A stretch of DNA of 64,000 bases from Guadua angustifolia. Taxonomy: Eukaryota > Streptophyta > Magnoliopsida > Poales > Poaceae. A program made the position numbers and the translations under genes. Under the pieces are notes generated by a model. That model was not told the origin of the DNA. It made no database searches and saw only the letters and a program-made list of their open reading frames with translations. The DNA lies in assembly GCA_036346375.1 (NCBI GenBank), contig CM070511.1, forward strand, positions 9,672,001-9,736,000, in the 5' to 3' direction. Below, in pieces: positions 50,525-62,028 of this stretch; the first letter of the stretch is position 1; each line of letters begins with the position of its first letter.

Positions 50525-51775
50525 TGTCGGTGTACTTTGCACCGGGTACCCTCTCCGCCGTAGAAGTAATAGGCCCAGAAAGTGACCTGGCCCGATTTAA
50601 AGCCCACGTGGCCCCGGCGAAAGATCTGGCGATCACGCCACCTTTCGGCGAAGCGGCTTCCAGCGTGGTGCCTGGCGAGCAACTTGGCGAAACACGCCTA
50701 CCCGCCGGCGAAAGCCCGTGGCCCCGGCGACGATCTGGCGATCACACCGCTTTCGGGCGAAGCGGCGGCGCGTGGCATACTGGCGGCGCTTAGCGAAGCA
50801 CGCCGCCCCGGGCGAAAGCCCACGTGGCCCCGGCGAAATCTGGTGATCACGCCGCTTTCGGGCGAAGGCGGCAGCGTGGCGCCTGGCGGCAGCTTAGCGA
50901 AACCGCCTCGCCACGGCGGGCGAAGCTCACATGGCCCCGGCGGCGGTCTGGTAATCACGCCACTTTCGTCGGGCGGCGGCCAGCGTGGCGCCACGGTGGG
51001 CGACCTAGCGAGCACGCCGCCCACCGGGCGAGTCCGTGATGGCCTCGGGCGGCGATCTGGCGATCACACCTTTCATTGGCGGCGGCAGCGTGGCGGCTGA
51101 CAGCGGGCAAGTGTTTGGGCCCCCGTTGTCAGGCCACGAAGGCAACCAAAAGAATGAGGGGAAGGCTTCGCCTCGAAGTTTCCCTCCCCTAGCTCCCCGT
51201 GTCAGGGTCATTAATTGTGAAGAATTTAGCCTTCGGCATGAAGACACCTCATTCCTCTGACGCCTCTTACCAACCCGTCGCCAGAGCGTCCTGTCCCGAG
51301 TAGACCGGGCGAGGCCTCTCACAGATATTAAATGAGGTCCGAAGGGCAAGGCCACGGAGGTGTGCTTAATAAATATATCGTGGGTCGACATGGAAGTTGG
51401 AATGATGGATGTAATTAATGTGTTGTAGATAAGTATAGCGCCACCTTCTTTCCTGCTCAGGGTGGCCCGTCTATATAAGGGCACCCTGGTGCATGAAGAA
51501 GGGGGCTGCTCGGCTAAAGCAGAAAGCATAGAAGAACACTCTTGTAACCATTTCCCCATTCTCTCAACGAAGAACCAAGGGGCGTGGGGCTATTACCCAC
51601 ACGGGGCTGAACTGGTAAATCGGCAGTGTCCATCATTGCCGATTCCCGGAATCCATCGTCGAGAGACATTAGGGTTTTCAGCCACGAAGATGCCCTCTAC
51701 CGAACCATAATTTCTGTCCAAAGGGTAACCCATTCTGTTCATCGGCGGAATCTTGTCAAGCGAAAGACGCTAACA
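50525..51775 (+). repeat. 3' LTR of the non-autonomous element
   Basis: 1251 bp, about 308 bp longer than its partner. The extra length is in 50602-51100, a run of about five modules of 100-115 bp. Confidence 0.9.
50602..51100 (+). repeat. Tandem array of about five 100-115-bp modules in the 3' LTR
   Basis: Modules begin near 50602, 50717, 50817, 50928 and 51028 with gcccacgtggccccggcg or a close variant, followed by atctggcgatcacgcc. The 5' LTR has only about two modules. Confidence 0.75.
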
Positions 51776-52007
51776 AGAGGGGATGTTTTAAATTTTTAAA
51801 CAAGTCCAAAAATATCTCAATCCAAGTTTGGATGTGAGAGTTATAGACTTTTAAAAATTGATTGGCCTAGCAATCTGAATTGGACTCCTTTGCTTCCCAA
51901 ATTTAATTCAGCCACTTTCTTTCCTTTCTTGTCTTAGTTGAATTGGGTTGGGCCTTACCTCCCTTGCACCTTAGTCAAGTGGGCTTGCTTCTCACTTGGA
52001 CCCATGC

Positions 52008-53467
52008 TAAAGGGGACGCAGAGGCTACGCTAGCATGAATTCAAAATTTTCTATCGCGAACACCTAGGATCACATGCAAGTAGAGGATCACGGATCGTTA
52101 CCCTTGACGCGCAGATGCAGTGGAAGCAGAGTCGCGCACGTAGAGGAAGTAGACGTTCACGCCCTGATCAACTATGAGCAGGTCGCAGCGTGGTCGGCGA
52201 GCAGGTCGTCGAGGTCGCCGAGCAGATCGTCGTGGTCAGCGAGCAGGTCGTCGAGGTTGCCGAGCAGATCGTCATTCCAACCGAACAGCGCGTCCGCGTA
52301 CGGTAATGCCTCTAGCGGTATCCACACGTACCGAGCAAGAACGTCGTGCGGGGTTAGCACCTCGCCGCACAGCTAGGGTTTCTAGGGAGCGGGAGGGGCG
52401 TGCGGTGGCTAGGCATGGTCAGGGCTCAACTTATCTCTACTACCGCATGCCACCCCTAGCCTCGCCTTATATAGATGCGCTAGTGGGCTTCAGCCCACTA
52501 GGGCTTTACCTCCTACGCGGATCATATCCACGTGCAAAACCCATTAAACAGTTCCAACCCGTTAAGTGTGTGACCCGTTAGGTTCAGTGCAAGTCGGCCG
52601 TGGATTCGGAAACTCCTTTCCAACCCACATATCAACAGCGGCACCTAGCAGTACGTATTGACCCCCGAATGCACATAATACTTTATTCGGTTGAACCTTT
52701 GATACATCGCATATACCGATCCCTTTGCCACACGATACCAGTCAAGCTCAAGGCGAGATACGCGCCACCCTTGTTAGTAGCTCGACCACTTCACTCGTTA
52801 ATGTGATGGATATAATACCATGACTAACTCCTTAGTCACATTAGCACGGCCGTGCGCTTTTCCTATCCATCCACACCGAGGGGCCCAAAGGTATCTCTCC
52901 CATTATCTAGGAGGGGCAAATCCCATCTTGATCAATCACACCCCTGGCTATGTTTTGTGGCATACCTAGTAGTCACCTTTTATAACTACCCTGTTACGGT
53001 GTAGCGTTTGATGACACCAAAGCATACGAATCCACATGCTGGGTATCCATGATGATCTCAGGTCTAAGAATCATATAGGCGTACCACTCGAGACTATATG
53101 CTGATGGCACTTTATAAAATAACAATCTCACAGCGTCTCGGAGTAGGTCTGTCCGACTACCCATGTTCTCCAACATGTGTCCACATTATTGGTTCGATAT
53201 CTCCATATCAATGGTATGCGAAACATTACCATCAACCAATCGATGTGCTGGTCAAATCACTACCGCTCCTTGTAGTGATATGGACCAGGGACCCGTTTAG
53301 AATAATGTCACTATAACGAAGTGTTTCGCAACCAATTAGTCGCACTCAGTGAACAAAGTCATGACATTAATTCTTGGAACCGATAAGCTAGCAAAGTTAT
53401 CATAAGTACATGAACAAAGATGTTTGTACAATCATCCAATGATTGACCTAAGGGCATATTCCCTACA
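52008..53467 (-). mobile_element. Probable Copia solo LTR, minus strand
   Basis: On the minus strand it begins TGTAGGGAATATGCCCTTAG, a start typical of a common grass Copia family, and shows that family's style of LTR text (for example a caaagcatacgaatccacat segment). CATGC occurs at 52003-52007 and 53468-53472, consistent with a 5-bp duplication. The left end (taaagg on the plus strand) is not the expected TG, so the inner end may be damaged or misplaced. No internal coding sequence accompanies it. Confidence 0.5.
52199..52273. repeat. 42-bp tandem repeat, about 1.8 copies
   Basis: gagcaggtcgtcgaggtcgc and following bases start at 52199 and 52241. Either strand reads as low-complexity Asp/Leu or Arg/Ser protein; it is a repeat rather than a gene. 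Confidence 0.8.
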
Positions 53468-53472
53468 CATGC

Positions 53473-54208
53473 GCCTCCCACCTTTGGCCAATTCGGCTTG
53501 GCCCATGTGGCACACTTTGATGCAGCCACATGAAGTGGCCTCCTAGCTGCATGAAGTGGCCCATAGGGTGGCACATGATTCCTTATAGTCCTTCCATATG
53601 TCTTCCATCCCCCCTCACGTCCCATTGGGTTCCACCTTGGTATATTGATGTAATTTGACTCTAATTGATATTTGTGCAATCTTCATAACTAATAACAAGC
53701 AAGCACCCACTATTAGGTGGTATATAATTCTCACCTAAATATAGCAAATACTGCTTAAGAAAAAGATTCACCTGTTGATATTTGATGCAACTTAGTAATT
53801 CTTTTCAGTTAAGTAAGATATTAAATCAAAAAATAATTGACACATGTACATCCGCATCAGAAGATAAAAGAAGAAAGGGCATATGTAGTTGAGTATATTG
53901 AAGCCATATTTGGCCATTAACATTTAAATGGCTAAACTAAGATATTTGGCCATTAACATTTAAATGGCTAAACTAAGTTTAAAAACATGTTTCTCTTGAA
54001 AAAAAAAAGATTTGAAAATTACAACCATAACTGACTTGTAGAATTACCTTGGGAGAATAGGATCAAGATTCTAAACCTTTTATATTTTAGTTATTTCTTG
54101 GATAATCAAAGATAGAGAATTGCATTGAAAGTTCTTCAATTAACTTGGAAGTATAACTTTGGTCTTTAAAATTGAAAATTGACTTAGTAGTAGGGGACCC
54201 AAGTGTTG
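53473..54208. other. Intergenic AT-rich spacer
   Basis: No gene. It contains a perfect 35-bp tandem duplication at 53907-53977. Confidence 0.4.
53907..53977. repeat. 35-bp perfect tandem duplication
   Basis: atatttggccattaacattt plus 15 further bases is repeated at 53907 and 53942. Confidence 0.9.
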
Positions 54209-54791
54209 TTAGGCCATCTCCAACAACATTTCCTAAATCTGGATCCCTATATCCCTATATACAGAACTCCCTAAAAAAGATTTCTTCCCTATATCTCTTT
54301 TCTCTCTAACATCATTCCCCAAATCCCACTCTCTGTTTTCTTAGTCCTATATTATAATGATATTTCATAACCGCCATATGAGCAATGTTTATTTTTTAGC
54401 GAAAAAATTCATACGACTATTTTTAAATACAAAAATTTAAAATTTATTCTAATAGGAATTTAAAATTCGAATGGCTATTTTTAAATATAGGAATTTAAAA
54501 TTTAAAATTTGAAACTAATTGAGAAATGTTGTGTCATGAGGACAAAATGATAGGTCGTGCTACATGATCAAATGACCCAATTCCATTTGATTCTAGCATG
54601 TAGGTTAAGCATTCATTCAACAAAAATCAAAATATGCTTCATGCAGCTGCAAATCAATTTGTTGAGGAACACATATTTAGTCCAAATATACTACAGGCTA
54701 TTACAATATCAAAGGCACAAATGAAGTAATGAAACATTCATGAGGAAGAGCAATTTCAAACCATATACATATAATTCACTCAAAATCCAAC

Positions 54792-54994
54792 CTTCGTTCT
54801 CCAAGATGGGGCCCTGTTCAATATGCAATTCTATAAAAGCAAAATAGCTATCTTTCTTCAAAAACACATTATGTAGGTCCTCTGGATGCATCTTATAGCC
54901 AGCAGAGTCAGCTGCATCAAAAAATGATACATTCTTGTTGTCAACTATCTTTTTGAGGGATTGAGCTAGTTCTTCACTCCCTACCATTAAGCGG
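54792..54994 (-). pseudogene. Allantoate amidohydrolase (allantoate deiminase) exon fragment
   Basis: One minus-strand exon-like block begins after an acceptor (tgtgcag) and ends at a possible donor (GAACGAAG then gttgga). It encodes LAQSLKKIVDNKNVSFFDAA, then SAGYKMHPEDLHNVFLKKDS and YFAFIELHIEQGPILENEG. HIEQGPILE is the hallmark of the M20-family amidohydrolases that degrade allantoate in purine catabolism. Upstream and downstream exons of the enzyme, including the other metal-binding residues, are not seen nearby. The block lies inside a candidate transposon, so it is most likely a captured fragment rather than a working gene. Confidence 0.7.
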
Positions 54995-55519
54995 CTGCAC
55001 ATTTTCAAGGAGCAAAAATGGGAATCAACAAATTAAGATCATGCCACAAGTAGCACAAATCAAAATTAGTATTATTGCTTAATATGAGCTGTATATCCTA
55101 CAAGAAAGTGCTTCCCGGTAGCTAACTTTGGTGTAGTCAGAAAAATAAGGATCCACCCTTGACTCCAAACCATTTACTATTGATGTTGTAGGAGTGAAGA
55201 GGAGTGTATATATGAGATTGGATTTGCATAATTAGATATGAGTTATCACTATTCAAAGCATATACTATGAAAAGGAATGACAGATGTACAAACCATTGAT
55301 AAGATAGACACATGAAAATTAAGCACATCTTACCAGATGAGGAGAGGGGGGTGATAATAATTTGAAGAACTGATTTCCCTACACTCCCACAACAAGAAGA
55401 TTCCAGTGAAGACAAAAGTGATAGTGTCATTCTGGTCATCGCCAACGTGAATTCCTTCATATATCTCACCTTATAGTAAAACCTAGCAATAATAGCGTGC
55501 TACGCTACGCCGTTCTGTA

Positions 55520-56110
55520 AAGTCGATAGGACACATCGACGAATCCATGGGCTGCTATAAATCTTGGATGAAATCTATGTTTTTTTTAGAAAACAGAAAA
55601 TCTGGTCGAATTTTCGATCTTCGTATTTTTTAAATAAAATAGGTCGGTAGGACCCATTGGCGAATTCATGGGCTGCTATAAACCTTCGACGAATCCACGT
55701 TTTACCTGTCGGTAAATCGATAAGTTGCTACAAACTTTCGACGAACCTGTGTTTTTTTGGTGACGAAAATATTTTTCCGGGTTTTTTTGGTGACGAAAAC
55801 ATTTTTTCGATGAATCTATGTTTTTCTGGTGAACAAACATTTTTTTTGGATTTTTTTACGAATAAAATGGGTCGGTAGGACCCGTTGGCGAATCCATGGG
55901 CTGCTATAAACCTTCGACGAATCCGCGTTTCACCTGTTGGTAAATCGATAAGTTGCTATAAACCTTCGACGAACCTGTGTTTTTTTGGTGACGAAAACAT
56001 TTTTTCCCGGTTTTTTTGGTGAAGAAAACATTTTTTCGATGAATCTGTGTTTTTTTGTGACGAAAACATTTTTTGCGGGTTTTTTTGGTGACGAAAACAT
56101 TTTTTCTGGG
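55520..56110. repeat. Tandem array with a unit near 228 bp
   Basis: gtcggtaggaccc and catgggctgctataaaccttcgac-like text recur from about 55522, 55643 and 55871. tttttttggtgacgaaaaca occurs repeatedly between them. There is no coding content. Confidence 0.75.
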
Positions 56111-56934
56111 AAAAACGGAGAAAGGACCTAGACGTAAGAAGCAGGGGCCTGTTTGTTATTTTTTTGGACCTGTTCGCTATCCTGAAAAATTAGAAAAGTG
56201 CTTGTCCGCGATTTGAACTTACGGGAGGTTTTTTCCGTAAAATACCACGCCAGGGACCCAAATGCGAAGGGAAAAAAACTATCTTCCCCTCACAAAAAAT
56301 CGCGAAGGACCTATTTGTAATCCGGAAGGACCTATCCGTAATTTTGAAGAAATGGAGGGGCTTTTCGCAAAACGACTTGGGGAGCACGTGGCCCTCCTGG
56401 TCTATCGCCAATTCCTCCCGGTATAAAGGGTGTAGCCATAACAAGTTCAGTGTTAAATTCAAGTGAGGTAATCACTCCGATTTTTATATTAAAGCAACAC
56501 TAATATAGTACTAATCAGTCAATGCATGATTTCTACTGAATTATGGGAAGTATTCTTGGAGTATGGAAGTCAGATATACCTGTATCATCCAAAAGGGTTT
56601 ACTGCTGAATTTAAGTAAGATTAACAAACCAGTTTAGAAATAGAATCAGCACTGCACTTGATAAATGGTCAAGCAAGCAACCCCCATAAACAAACATCCC
56701 AAATCTAAACCCCCAGCCAATTCATCTATCCATCTACCCCTGGACCTACCCCCAGATCAGTGAGTGCTATAGCTCCGGCATTCATCAATGCAGCAGCAAA
56801 TCTTACACCAAATTGGAGCCTCAATTGGGTAATGCAGCTATATATACATATCTAGGTAGGAGCAGAACCAAGAAACCAAGAACTCCTTCCCCCAAAGAAA
56901 CAAACACTGTAAGGTGGATCGGGTGGTGGCAATC

Positions 56935-57240
56935 AATCAAGAACGAGGACCGAGATGAGCAAGAGGATGACGATGGATGGGGGCTGTGGTGGTATTATCC
57001 ACCCCCACATGGTCGAGATCCACCTCCTCGACGGCACGAGATGGAGTGGTAGAGCGGCATGTGGAAGAGGAGCATGCAGCGGTGGTCGGTGTCGCACCAG
57101 GCAGTGATCTCGGCGGCGAGGTCGGCGACCCTGTGCTTGATGCAGCAGGTGAGGTCGAGCTCCATGAGCTTGCACACAGGCACGACGAACTGCACCGCAC
57201 CGACCCCGTGCTCATGGTAGAGTCCGCATACCTCCGCAAG
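56935..57240 (-). pseudogene. GC-rich exon-like fragment, source not identified
   Basis: A minus-strand frame reads VPVCKLMELDLTCCIKHRVA and then DLAAEITAWCDTDHRCMLLF, which has a natural amino-acid mix unlike the other two frames. It runs into a Gly/Arg-rich tail and a stop. It sits at the right-hand side of the candidate transposon. I do not recognise the family. Confidence 0.35.
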
Positions 57241-60107
57241 TGATTCTACCGCGTGCCGAGCCAGCCGAGCAGCACCTCTCGCCTCGTCTCCTCCACACAG
57301 CTAACCTCTTGCCGGTCCTTGCGGGCGCGGGAGCGCTACGGTCATTGCTCTGTGCCGATGGGGAATCAGACAGGGAAGGGGGAGGGAGTCTTGTAATTCC
57401 GGGAACCTCTCTCCTATCCTCAAAAATGGGGAATGAGATAGAGAATCTGTTGGAGTTCGTACAGTGCTAATGCTTCCTCAAATTTTACAATAGGGAATCG
57501 AATGAAGCAGCTCTGTTGGAGCCCTTATGGAGGTCCCTAAAATTCGCTAGTTTTACGATGTGCACTAAACTTAATTATTACAAATCCATTGATATGTTAA
57601 ATTGCATAAAACTCAATAAGGGCTAGTTTGGATAAGTAGAGATTGGGACTAATCCTGACCTCTCCAAATTAGCCCTTGATCGAACTTGTGGTTTCTCTTC
57701 AGTAGTGTCTAGCTCAAATGTTACGAAAAAAAAATGAAATATCATTTAATTATCTGTGGAATACTCCCCTTTTTCCAGGTGAAATAATCACTTAATTATG
57801 TTGAGAAAATTTTAAAAACCAAAGGTTTTATAGTCGTAGTTGCAGAAAAACTAAAACCATTTAACCAAAGACAACAATAAAATCCAAGGTTTTCTTCAAC
57901 TGCAACTATATAACTAATGTTGGTTTAAGACAGAAAGCCTAGTCAGGGATGACTGGAATGAACATTTACACGCATCTCCGAATCTTTTGGTAGGATGCAT
58001 GCATGTAGATGTATGCCCCCACTTGTGGAGAAAACTACTGTTTCGTCGAAGATCTCGTGATGAAATGATATAAATTTTTATAACCTTTTGAGCAACCCCC
58101 GAGTCAGGATGGGGTCAGCCATCTCTATCTTCGACCTAATTTCAAGAAGATTCAAGTGAGCTCAGTTGATAACCGAACAAGACAAGTATCAAAAGAGGAC
58201 GAAATGATTCAGATACTTTCACTGATCCTACTTTAACAAAGCTCATAATGACACATTACTATGAAAGAAAGCCTGAAAAGATTAAATGTATCCGCATATA
58301 TAGGACTAGCCGATGGAGTAATCAATTGCATCATTAGCAGCAAAAGGTGCACTTTCCTTTTTGCACTTGGGAATGATATCAGATCTACTTTTTTCAGGAC
58401 AAGGTGGTAGCAATAGTAAAAGGGGCTGGTTGTTCGGTAACACTGAACTTATTTTTGCAAGTTTGAAAATAACATCAGTGTCTTACTGGCAATTAGCTTT
58501 AGCTCTACTTGTTAGCATCATATTGAATGTTGTTTCCTATTAATTCACACATATAATCTTCAATCCTATAAGAATATATGATATTACTTTGTCCTACAAT
58601 TCAATGTGCAATGACATCAAATAAACAAACAACTTTTTTTTGTTAGCCTATGCCATTCACAAAATTGTAAAGAAAAGAAACAGTCTGCGCACTCATCGAA
58701 TGTTTCATTTCATAATAGAAGTGCACCTGCATGTTCCAAAAGAGGCTTAGTCTGCTATGCCACTGCAGTTTTTCAGTGCTATGAATTAGTTAGGTCCTTG
58801 AACAAATAAAGAAATAGTGGATAAATACTCCTCCTGTTCCAAAAAGAATATTGTGTGCGATCAAACTTCTCGGATATATTGACCATTGATTTTTTTTTGA
58901 AGCTATAAGATTGGTTATGCAAAAATTACATGTGCATATATACTTGTCATAAAAAAATTGAGAACATGTTTTCTCATTATACAAGAAGAAAAATGTCAAA
59001 GCTGTACTTGAGATTGCCCCAAGTCAAAACAAATTGACATGCTTTTCAGAGTGGAGCTACTATTATATTAAGTACAGCAAGTGGATCTTATCTGCCATTA
59101 CCGAACGCACTAATTTATGCGCATGCCCGCATGAGATTATGAGATGCGTATCCTGTGCAAAGGCAGAGGAGAACAATACCCTGACTTGGACTGAATCTCA
59201 TCCGTTGGATAAAAAATAAACAGCTCAGATTTGGTGCTACAGCAAAGATACAATGCCTCGATGTATGTCTCCTTGCACACTCTTCTTTTCATTTTTATCC
59301 CCTCCCGAACAAAGTTACAGATATAGACCCCTTGTCGACCGTGAAAGTATCGATAGACGACACATGTCATTTACCACAGTAGGTTAATGACATCACAGCT
59401 CCCTTTTCCGCCGAGCTTAGGGATTATGATACCCCGTTTTATCGAGTTTGGGTACCACAGCAGGTACCTACCACGATACTTAAGTTCGACTGAAAGCTGG
59501 TACAATAGAGGAAGCATGATACGTGATACATGTCACCTATTGTTGCTTCCACGGCTGACAAGTTGGCTAGATTTGCAGCACGTTTCCACTATTGCTACAG
59601 AGATTTTCCATTCCTCTCCTGTATTTCAGTGTGCTGCACTGTTCACCTATGCCTTTGCTTAAGCGAGGTAGAGGATGCGATTCCACGTGTAACTGCAGTT
59701 CAGTGCTATGTGCGCTTATGCGCAGTATACAAGTCTTGGAGAAGAGCAAGGACGACCGGCAAAATTTCGACCTTTTTGCAAGTTGGGAGCTTTGGACCGC
59801 CAGCACAATCGAAATTTCGTTCCATCTACCACCTGCGATCATGCGCATGGCAGTGTCATAAAGTTTCCTTGATGTGGACCATATAGAAAATGATAAATAT
59901 TCCGGGAGAGGCAACTAAAAAAAAAAGAGAAATATAGCTGCCATGAAAAATAGCTTCCTTTTTAAATTGGCAGCGATGTACCCTGTAGAAAAAGGTTGGG
60001 AAGCAATCAGAATAGACTTGAGCAGGGCTTGAAAACAATTGCATCGATCATTAGTTTTTTTAGATAATGGCATCGATCATTAGTGGCAAAAAGGGGCTAT
60101 CTTTCTG

Positions 60108-60357
60108 ATGGTACTCTGTCTAGTATGTTTTGGATATCAATACGGTCTTCAAAACATAAATTGGCCACTAATTTTTATTATAATATATTTATAAAATCTA
60201 ATAAAATTATAATATTATGAAAGTACTTTTTGAGACAAATCTACATATATGATTTTCATGCATCTAATTTAAATATTTACAAAGATATTAACAGTCAAAG
60301 TTTCAAAAATTTGACAATAAATATGTCCAAAACGATAATTATTTGTGACGGGGGAGT
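60108..60357. mobile_element. Possible Stowaway-type MITE
   Basis: The left end is tactctgtctagtatgttttgg and the right end, read inward, is actcccccgtcacaaata followed later by gttttggaca. The flank looks TA-like, but the terminal match is imperfect. Confidence 0.35.
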
Positions 60358-61212
60358 TCTTTAAAAGACTAATAATAAGACTTCTATCAGGCCACCTAGA
60401 TTCGTATCATCGCCGCGTCCACACCAGAAATGACAAGAGCAATACATTGAAGAGTAATTTCACCCTCTTTTGGATATCCTGCCTTTCACTCCTGCCATTG
60501 GGGAATTCTATAAGATCTTTCTTCTCCTCACCAAAACCTGTGAATTTAAATTTGGCACGAAGCATGCATGACCATTCGCTTTGGGGAAGGAAAAATCCAA
60601 AGAAAAACTTGCTCAAGTTCCTCTATTGCTTGATTAGTCTTGCCAACAACCATGTTAAGTTGTGTGCTGTGAGTTCGTCAGACCAGTAAAATTTGGCAAA
60701 TGGTGCATCAATGTGCAGCAGGAGGATGTGGATCTGACCGGTCATAGACCGAGCCACCCTGATCCAGCCTACATGCATGCACTCATCCATGCGGCGTCTT
60801 GTCCTAATCCCTATCTACAAACTAGTGCAGTGTCATGTAATGGATATAGTAACTTAAGCAGACCAAAGAACTAAAGAAGTGCTGCACCTGGCTGTCTGCA
60901 AGTGCAGTCTGGTACTCTGGTCTGTGCATATTTCCAACCCTAAAGCTGTGATGTGATGTGATGCTTGGTTCTTTCCTTACTCCTTAGTATTACTTTTATA
61001 GTGTGATTAGTATAATACCGTGTATAAAGGTAGGAGATTTCCTAGTTTCTCCGTGCCTCCACGTCGCCTTCTGGGCCTCGTGGTCGTGCGCCCGCTGGCC
61101 GCGTCGCCCGTGGGAACAATTTTCTGCTTGCCTGTGCGTAGGCTGCCTCGCCGTTCGCCCACGTCGCCCGCGTGGCTCGCGCTCTTGCCTTGCTCAAGTA
61201 ATTTGGCGTCGT

Positions 61213-61330
61213 CGCTTTTCGCGTCCGGTCGTGCAGCGCAGCGGTAGCGACTCTCGCTTGCGCCCCGGCATCCCGCGTTCGATCCTTCGCCGCGCAGGCA
61301 TGCCCACGTTTTTTGCCTGCTGAACACGTG
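61213..61330 (+). repeat. tRNA-like promoter segment, possible SINE relic
   Basis: agcgcagcggtagcg (A-box-like) is followed about 35-40 bases later by cgttcgatcc (B-box-like), the spacing of an RNA polymerase III internal promoter. The cloverleaf arms do not form well, so it is not called a tRNA gene. Confidence 0.3.
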
Positions 61331-61377
61331 GTGTCTCGCTACTACTCGCTAGTTATTTTTACAGTGTCATATTTGCT

Positions 61378-62020
61378 CTCGACTCGATCAAGCTCGTCAG
61401 TTTGCGAGCCGAGTTAGGCTCGGCTCATTATCTTTGTCGAGCTAAAAACCAAGTTCGGCTAGGGCTAAGGCTCGGTCGAGCCTCGAGCCGAGCCGGCTCG
61501 TGAGCCGTCTGGCATGTGGACCCGCCTCAGTGCTCTAGCCTCTCTAGCTCTACTGCTCTTCTCTGGACTTCTGGAGTCTGCAAGACTGCAAGAATGGAAT
61601 AGAACTATGGAAATAGAAGTATGGAACTATGGAAAGGTGTTTTGTTACTTTTGTATACACTTTGTGTTATGTTACTTATGTCAGACTGAATCACTAAACC
61701 CTCGTGCATTCTATATTTCATTGTATGTTCCTTGTTTAATATGACTGTATGAATGCCAAGTCGATTGAATGTTTGTGGGCTGTGGCTAATTTTGTATTAA
61801 AATTAAGCCTTATGTAATTTGGATAATTGATTAGTGATTAGTGAAAGTGATTTTGAATGTCTGAATTTTACCGAGCCTAACGAGACAACGAGCCGCTCGC
61901 GAGTCGGCTCGGGCTCAGCTCATTGTAGCATCGAGCCAGACGGTAGGCTCGGACTCGGCTCGTTGATGCACCAAGCCGCATCGAGCCCGAGCTGCGAGCC
62001 TTGAGCTGTTTTTCCACCCC
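61378..62020. mobile_element. hAT-like element rich in gctcgagcc motifs, 643 bp
   Basis: An exact 8-bp duplication TATTTGCT flanks it at 61370-61377 and 62021-62028. Both subterminal zones are dense in gagccgagc/ggctcg motifs. The right terminus read inward is GGGGTGGAAAAACAGCTC, a usual hAT end. The left terminus begins ctcgactcgatc and lacks that terminal repeat. Confidence 0.55.
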
Positions 62021-62028
62021 TATTTGCT

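Larger units (their letters stand above)
48047..51775 (+). mobile_element. Non-autonomous LTR retrotransposon, 3.73 kb
   Basis: Both LTRs start TGTCGGTGTACTTTGCACC and end in ACA; a 5-bp duplication AGAGG lies at 48042-48046 and 51776-51780. The 5' LTR is 943 bp and the 3' LTR 1251 bp. The internal region (48990-50524, 1535 bp) has no gag, protease, integrase or reverse transcriptase. A primer-site-like gcgcgccaggtaggggg follows the 5' LTR. It must have moved using proteins of another element. Superfamily cannot be set without coding domains. Confidence 0.9.
54212..57524. mobile_element. Candidate PIF/Harbinger-type element carrying gene fragments, 3.3 kb
   Basis: The left end is GGCCATCTCCAACAAC and the right end, read inward, GGGCTCCAACAGAGC; both share the CTCCAACA core. 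TTA flanks at 54209-54211 and 57525-57527. Subterminal parts on both sides resemble each other (ccctatat, cattcccca motifs). The interior holds an allantoate amidohydrolase exon (minus), a tandem array, and a GC-rich exon-like block. Ends are supported only by short repeats and a 3-bp duplication, so the boundaries are tentative. Confidence 0.45.
57528..61369. other. Intergenic, mostly AT-rich, no gene recognised
   Basis: There are Stowaway-like end fragments near 58827 (actcctcctgttccaaaaag) and at about 60108-60357, where the right end reads gtgacgggggagt. Frames at 59530-59886 and 60345-60689 match nothing known. 61030-61320 is GC-rich and includes the tRNA-like segment listed separately. 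Confidence 0.4.

Noticed and set aside
61213..61330. tRNA gene
   Set aside because: The A- and B-box-like motifs are present but acceptor and anticodon stems do not pair well; listed only as a possible SINE relic.
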